From NCBI RefSeq assembly GCF_047238185.1, contig NZ_JBDFMI010000001.1:1178001-1242000 (forward strand): 64,000 nt of DNA, read 5' to 3'. The DNA is from Bacillus_AD sp047238185 (GTDB lineage: Bacteria; Bacillota; Bacilli; Bacillales; DSM-1321). The notes under the pieces are model-generated. The model saw only the letters and a program-made list of their open reading frames with translations, made no database searches and was not told the DNA's origin. Positions 60,350-64,000 of the stretch are shown here, piece by piece (position 1 is the first letter of the stretch; the number at the start of each line of letters is the position of its first letter). A program made the position numbers and the translations under genes.

Positions 60350-60448
60350 GGATAGTAGTAGAAGGGTTTTGGAAGTTAGTGTAGAATACATGACCATCTG
60401 AGGTCTAATAGTGGTGTAATCTTTACATAGAAATCGGGAGGAGTAAAA

Positions 60449-60826
60449 ATGTCATTGAAAGTGGGAGACATAATTACATTTGAACGAACTTTTACGGTAA
60501 GGGATGTTGAATTATTTACGGAGATTTCAGGTGATGAAGGAATTCACCATATAACCCCTGATGAACAAGGAAGGCTTGTCATTCAGGGATTATTAACAGC
60601 AACGTTACCAACAAAAATAGCTGGAGATAATAACGTACTAGCTCGTAGTACCAGTTTTGAATTTTTAAGACCGGTTTTTACGGGAGATACAATCGTTTGT
60701 AAAGTTAAAATTGAGAAATACGAAAAGCGAGATAATAAAAGAACGTCTTTCGTTGCATCGTTTATATGTAAAAATCAGAATGAAAAAGAAGTATTGAAAG
60801 GAGATGTATCAGGCGTAATTCTTTAA
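60449..60826 (+). CDS. MaoC-like hot-dog dehydratase
   Basis: 125 aa. The hot-dog fold of (R)-specific enoyl-CoA hydratases: FTVRDVELFTEISGDEGIHHI corresponds to the active-site Asp/His loop (usual form D.N(P/A)(L/I)H), LVIQGLLTATLPTKIAG follows and LRPVFTGDTIVCKVKIEKYEKRD is the central strand pair. The Asn of the usual D-x-N-x-x-H is Glu/Gly here, so activity may differ. GGGAGGAG lies before the ATG. Single-gene unit. Confidence 0.8.
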   Translation: MSLKVGDIITFERTFTVRDVELFTEISGDEGIHHITPDEQGRLVIQGLLTATLPTKIAGDNNVLARSTSFEFLRPVFTGDTIVCKVKIEKYEKRDNKRTSFVASFICKNQNEKEVLKGDVSGVIL

Positions 60827-60876
60827 ACCATCAGCTTATTTAGCAGTAGATCATGGCTATCATTTGATGGTCTTTT
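60827..60876 (+). terminator. Terminator of the MaoC-like gene
   Basis: ACCATCA (60827-60833) and TGATGGT (60865-60871) followed by CTTTTTC. Long loop. Confidence 0.6.
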
Positions 60877-60984
60877 TCTAATGTAGCTACTTGGCAAGAA
60901 GTTCAATAAAGATTGGATAAAATTGTTTAAATATAGTTATGTCTTTTTCTAATAATATTAATTTGAATAGACACTATGAAACAA

Positions 60985-61015
60985 AAATGAACTGTACTCG
61001 GATGACAGTTCATTT
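60985..61015. terminator. Terminator hairpin downstream of the minus-strand small ORF
   Basis: AAATGAACTGT (60985-60995) and ACAGTTCATTT (61005-61015), perfect 11-bp stem with a 9-nt loop. Confidence 0.7.
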
Positions 61016-61027
61016 AATAGGCAGATA

Positions 61028-61201
61028 TTATTTCGCATTCTTTAGAGGGGAAAGTACTTTGTTATAAAAAAAACGTTCCCATTGAGCTAACAAACCGGTC
61101 CCATTTTCACCACGTTGAATGTCAATTTCGTGTTTTGTGTGAAATTCTGTTATTCGTTTATTATGCTCTTTGTGCCATTGATGGAGAGCAGTTTGTTTCA
61201 T
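61028..61201 (-). CDS. Small hypothetical protein (57 aa)
   Basis: A 57-codon frame behind AAAAGGAGG at ideal spacing, followed by a terminator hairpin 13 bp after the stop codon. The product is charged and soluble: it starts MKQTALHQWHKEHNKRITEF and ends FFYNKVLSPLKNAK. No family was recognised. Good expression signals and position between terminators make it a likely real gene. It is below the length cut of many gene finders. Confidence 0.65.
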   Translation of the reverse strand: MKQTALHQWHKEHNKRITEFHTKHEIDIQRGENGTGLLAQWERFFYNKVLSPLKNAK

Positions 61202-61276
61202 TTATTATTCCTCCTTTTGGTTCACTTCCTCATTATATATCCCAGATTGATTATAGCAAAGTGAAATTATGCAGAA

Positions 61277-61308
61277 GAAAACCATCCGTATGTATCCGGA
61301 TGGCTTTC
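61277..61308 (-). terminator. Terminator of the cstA-ybdD operon
   Basis: CCATCCG (61282-61288) and CGGATGG (61297-61303) with flanking A/T pairs; on the minus strand TTTTCTTC follows. Confidence 0.75.
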
Positions 61309-61312
61309 TTGA

Positions 61313-61507
61313 TTAACAGCAGCGGTTCACTTTGCCGCTTTCATACCGTTCTTTCAAGGCATACAGATAGTATTCCTTTTCGCTCATGACAGACTTGTTG
61401 GGATGCTTCCTCTTTTGATGGTTAAGATATAATTCATAATTAGGGAGCCCGAAGATGACTTTTATGCTATAGCTTGTTTTTTTTAGAAATTGCTTCAGTT
61501 TCAGCAT
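61313..61507 (-). CDS. ybdD: YbdD/YjiX-family small protein
   Basis: 64 aa. GLPNYELYLNHQKRKHPNKS, MSEKEYYLYALKERY and the final RCC match the YbdD/YjiX (DUF466) family, which usually reads P.Y..Y..H....HP..P.(M/L)....F......RY....RCC. It starts 3 bp after the cstA stop, and its GGAGGG ribosome site lies inside the last cstA codons. Partner of CstA-type pyruvate transporters; in E. coli, YbdD and YjiX are needed for pyruvate uptake by CstA and BtsT. Confidence 0.92.
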   Translation of the reverse strand: MLKLKQFLKKTSYSIKVIFGLPNYELYLNHQKRKHPNKSVMSEKEYYLYALKERYESGKVNRCC

Positions 61508-61510
61508 TTT

Positions 61511-63586
61511 TTACCCTCCAATGCCTGTATTGTTCATTTGTGATTGGACGAATGGCGTTTCGTGCAGGACTGGTTTCTTTTTCTTCACTAGGATTTGATA
61601 CCATACTTTAAACGAGGCGATGGTCATCAATAGGACGATTGCAATGAACACAATCGTTAAAATGGCGTCCATCCGGTCATTGAATACAATCTGTTTCATG
61701 ACATCCATATCTGTCGCAGGGGCGACGACTTTGCCTGCATCGATGCCATCCTGATAGATTTTTGCATGTGAGAAGAAGCCGATGGCGGGTACACTGGAGA
61801 AGAGCTTCATGAAAGCGGCTGTCAACGTCGTAACGGTAAGAAAGACAAAGGGAATAAGTGTGACCCAGGAATGCCTTGCCTTGCCCATCTTAATGAGGAT
61901 TGTGGTCGCAACTGCGAGAGCGATGGCGGCGAGCATTTGGTTGCTGATCCCGAATAAGGCCCATAGTGAGTTGATGCCTCCGAATGGATCGATAGCCCCT
62001 TGGTAGGTGATGTACGCCCAGCCGACTGTGATCAGAGCGGAAGCGATGATGTTGGCAAACAGATTATTTGTTTTGGCAAAAGGCTTATAGAAGTTGCCGA
62101 CCAGATCTTGAAGCATGAATCGTCCAATCCGAGTGCCTGCATCGATGGTCGTTAGTATGAATAAGGCTTCGAACAGGATAGCAAAGTGATACCAAAAGGC
62201 TTTGGCTCCTGCAAGGAAGCTGGTGAAGATTTCAGCCATCCCCACTGCAAGGGTAGGGGCACCTCCAGTTCTTGACATAATGGTCGTTTCGCCAATATCT
62301 TTCGCCGCATTCGTTATTTCCTGGGGAGTGACGGTGAATCCCCAGTTAGAGATGACAGAAGCTGCTTGGGCTGCATCTGTTCCGATGGCAGCTGCAGGAG
62401 CATTCATGGCAAAATACAGGCCGGGATGCAAGGAACAGGCCGCGATCAATGCCATAATGGCAACTCCTGATTCCATCAACATTCCCCCAAAGCCAATGAA
62501 GCGGGCATGGCTTTCTTTTTCAATCATTTTAGGCGTTGTACCCGATGAAACAAGCGAGTGGAATCCGGAAACAGCACCGCAGGCGATTGTTATGAATAGG
62601 AACGGAAATAGATTTCCGGCGAATACAGGTCCTGAACCGTCGATGAATGTACTGATTTTTGGCATATGCAAATCGGGCAGTACAATAAGAATACCGGCAG
62701 CCAATAGGAAAATGACGCCCACTTTCAGAAATGAGCTTAAATAATCCCGTGGGGCAAGCAATAGCCAAACAGGCAGAATAGACGCGACAAATCCGTATAT
62801 GCCGATCATGATCGCCAACTGGGCGCCAGTAAATGTGAATATTTTTGCCAATTCAGGGGTTTCAGCTACATGTTGGCCGCCCCATAAAGCAAGCATCAGT
62901 AAAATGAAACCGATAATAGAGCCCTCCAGTATTTTGCCCGGGCGGATGAAGCGCATGTAAATGCCCATGAGGAAGGCGATTGGGATGGTTGCAGCAATAG
63001 TAAAAACACCCCACGGGGAACCCGCAAGCGCTTTCACAACGACAAGAGCTAAAACAGCCAATAAAATCATCATAATGACGAGGATGCCAAGGGAAGCAAT
63101 GATTCCACCAAATGCACCGACTTCTTCCTTGGCCATTTGGCCGAGCGAATTGCCATTTCGGCGCATAGAAGCCATCAAAATGACTGAATCCTGGACGGCT
63201 CCAGCGAGAACAACACCTATAATGATCCATAATGTGCCGGGCAAGTACCCCATTTGCGCGGCCAGGATCGGCCCTACAAGCGGCCCGGCACCAGCTATCG
63301 CCGCAAAATGGTGTCCGAACAAGACCCATTTATTGGTCGGCACAAAATCCTTGCCGTCGTCATTGATTTCTGCAGGCGTTGCACGTTGGTCATCTAATTT
63401 AAACAATTTATAAGATATGAATTTACTATAAAAGCGGTAAGCAACTGCATATGTGCAGACAGCAGCGATCAAAAGCCAAGCAGCGGATATCGTTTCCCCG
63501 TTCGCAAGGGCCAAAAGGGCAAATGCGGCGCCGCCGGCAACGGAAATGACAGCCCAAATCAGAATGGATAGCCATTTTTTATTCAT
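61511..63586 (-). CDS. cstA: CstA-family pyruvate/peptide transporter
   Basis: 691 aa from the ATG at 63586, preceded by GAAAGGAGAGG; the frame open to 63661 includes an inverted repeat. About 16-18 membrane helices. DDGKDFVPTNKWVLFGHHFAAIAGAGPLVGP is spread over about 50-85, and GAFGGIIASLGILVIM, CGAVSGFHSLVSSGTTPKMI, ESHARFIGFGGMLMES and TTIDAGTRIGRFMLQD are the strongest CstA marks. CstA was first called a carbon-starvation peptide transporter; recent work shows pyruvate uptake for E. coli CstA with YbdD. The gene pair with ybdD supports pyruvate as the substrate. Confidence 0.95.
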   Translation of the reverse strand: MNKKWLSILIWAVISVAGGAAFALLALANGETISAAWLLIAAVCTYAVAYRFYSKFISYKLFKLDDQRATPAEINDDGKDFVPTNKWVLFGHHFAAIAGAGPLVGPILAAQMGYLPGTLWIIIGVVLAGAVQDSVILMASMRRNGNSLGQMAKEEVGAFGGIIASLGILVIMMILLAVLALVVVKALAGSPWGVFTIAATIPIAFLMGIYMRFIRPGKILEGSIIGFILLMLALWGGQHVAETPELAKIFTFTGAQLAIMIGIYGFVASILPVWLLLAPRDYLSSFLKVGVIFLLAAGILIVLPDLHMPKISTFIDGSGPVFAGNLFPFLFITIACGAVSGFHSLVSSGTTPKMIEKESHARFIGFGGMLMESGVAIMALIAACSLHPGLYFAMNAPAAAIGTDAAQAASVISNWGFTVTPQEITNAAKDIGETTIMSRTGGAPTLAVGMAEIFTSFLAGAKAFWYHFAILFEALFILTTIDAGTRIGRFMLQDLVGNFYKPFAKTNNLFANIIASALITVGWAYITYQGAIDPFGGINSLWALFGISNQMLAAIALAVATTILIKMGKARHSWVTLIPFVFLTVTTLTAAFMKLFSSVPAIGFFSHAKIYQDGIDAGKVVAPATDMDVMKQIVFNDRMDAILTIVFIAIVLLMTIASFKVWYQILVKKKKPVLHETPFVQSQMNNTGIGG

Positions 63587-63641
63587 TGTATAACCTCTCC
63601 TTTCTTTTTGCCATGCATTGAACCTCCATTCTTCCGATATT

Positions 63642-63661
63642 TTGAATTTTTTGAAATTCAA
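63642..63661 (-). promoter_or_regulatory. Inverted repeat upstream of cstA
   Basis: TTGAATTT (63642-63649) and AAATTCAA (63654-63661) with a 4-bp spacer, 55 bp before the start codon. Possible regulator site; nothing else clear in 63587-63838. Confidence 0.35.
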
Positions 63662-63838
63662 TCACATCATAACCGAGCAAGGCTATTTAATCAATATGCT
63701 TCTAGCCATATATTTATTTTTCATAGGTTCTTTTGAAAAAGGAATTGTACAAAAACCGTTATAATAATAGAATAAATATTTACTTTATATGAAACTTTCA
63801 TATCAGTAAGACGTAAATAGTAGAAGAGGTGACAATAT

Positions 63839-64000
63839 ATGTATTTGGACATACCAGAGCCGACGAGGCGAATTTCTAAGAAAGCAGTAGCTGTATGGCG
63901 TCTTACCGGTACCCTTTCTTTTATCCTTTGGACGTTCGCGCTTAGCGCATTATTATTCTTCGATCATACGTATCATTGGTATGATTGGATTGGCATTATT
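63839..64000 (+). CDS. Bacterial PH-domain membrane protein (YdbS-like), N-terminal part
   Basis: Starts behind GAAGAGGTGAC and runs off the window after 54 codons. A polar head with PTRRISKKAVAVWRL is followed by two membrane helices joined by a short loop (TGTLSFILWTFALSALLFF, then YDWIGII). A RI....(V/L)..WR(L/I) start followed by a two-helix membrane unit is the usual beginning of YdbS/YdbT PH-domain proteins. A -10 (TATAAT, 63760-63765) lies 74 bp upstream. Confidence 0.6.
   Translation, partial: MYLDIPEPTRRISKKAVAVWRLTGTLSFILWTFALSALLFFDHTYHWYDWIGII

Noticed and set aside
61028..61201. Resemblance of the 57-aa protein to the start of glycine cleavage T protein
   Set aside because: Only a few residues around TALHQWHKEHNKR fit and the conserved FAGW is missing; the match is too short to name.
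1..64000. CRISPR arrays, tRNA/rRNA genes, intact insertion sequences, prophage
   Set aside because: No regularly spaced repeats, cloverleaf-type segments, transposase or phage structural genes were seen on either strand.

Overview
The window comes from a low-to-medium-GC Gram-positive of the family Bacillaceae. The gene families, AGGAGG-type ribosome sites, GTG/TTG starts, CcpA (cre) and PhoP boxes and lipoprotein signals all fit, and the mix of genes (rhaEW, yrdB, ohrR, cstA-ybdD, hut, DUF2935, DUF3923) suggests Peribacillus, 'Bacillus simplex' or a close relative. That genus-level call is an inference. No rRNA, tRNA, CRISPR array, prophage or intact insertion sequence is visible.

Layout. 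1-5.7 kb: the 3' end of a ketopantoate reductase gene, then a peptide-sensing type module (response regulator, histidine kinase, ABC ATPase, large FtsX permease). 6-15.9 kb: an L-rhamnose catabolic cluster with bifunctional aldolase/dehydrogenase rhaEW, an AraC regulator, rhaB-rhaA-rhaM, an MFS transporter, a DeoR repressor and a second, stand-alone aldolase rhaD. It has two near-consensus cre sites and two perfect AT-rich inverted repeats as candidate repressor sites. 16-22.4 kb: selO, an SDR, an AraC regulator, a gpx-ohrR peroxide-defence pair with a clear operator, and a transglutaminase-like protein. 22.5-33.3 kb: a YesM/YesN-like two-component system divergent from a peptide ABC transporter operon that ends with an M20 amidohydrolase, followed by a free-standing DnaA domain-I protein. 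A decayed fragment of a 3-hydroxyacyl-CoA dehydrogenase gene lies at the left edge of this block and an intact relative, in the same orientation, at its right edge. 33.4-39.4 kb: hbd-marR, an APH-type kinase, a CstB-like persulfide dioxygenase and a DUF2935 protein. 39.6-45.2 kb: the ugpCAEB-ugpQ operon for glycerol phosphates with a PhoP-box array in front, then yrdB.

45.2-57.1 kb is the most interesting region: a seven-gene minus-strand operon hutU-yjiH-hutI-(M20 peptidase)-hutH-(M20 amidohydrolase)-(transporter). It is read from an excellent sigma-54 (-24/-12) promoter and faces a divergent sigma-54 enhancer-binding activator. Three copies of a 17-bp partly palindromic motif lie between promoter and activator. 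No hutG, hutF or formiminotransferase gene is present, so one of the M20 enzymes may process formiminoglutamate. This differs from the HutP-controlled hut operon of Bacillus subtilis.

57-64 kb: a frameshifted XRE/cupin regulator remnant, a series of small single-gene units (GNAT, DinB, DUF3923, Nudix, MaoC), then the cstA-ybdD pair and the start of a PH-domain membrane protein. Several small ORFs (33, 38 and 57 codons) and many intrinsic terminators are also annotated.
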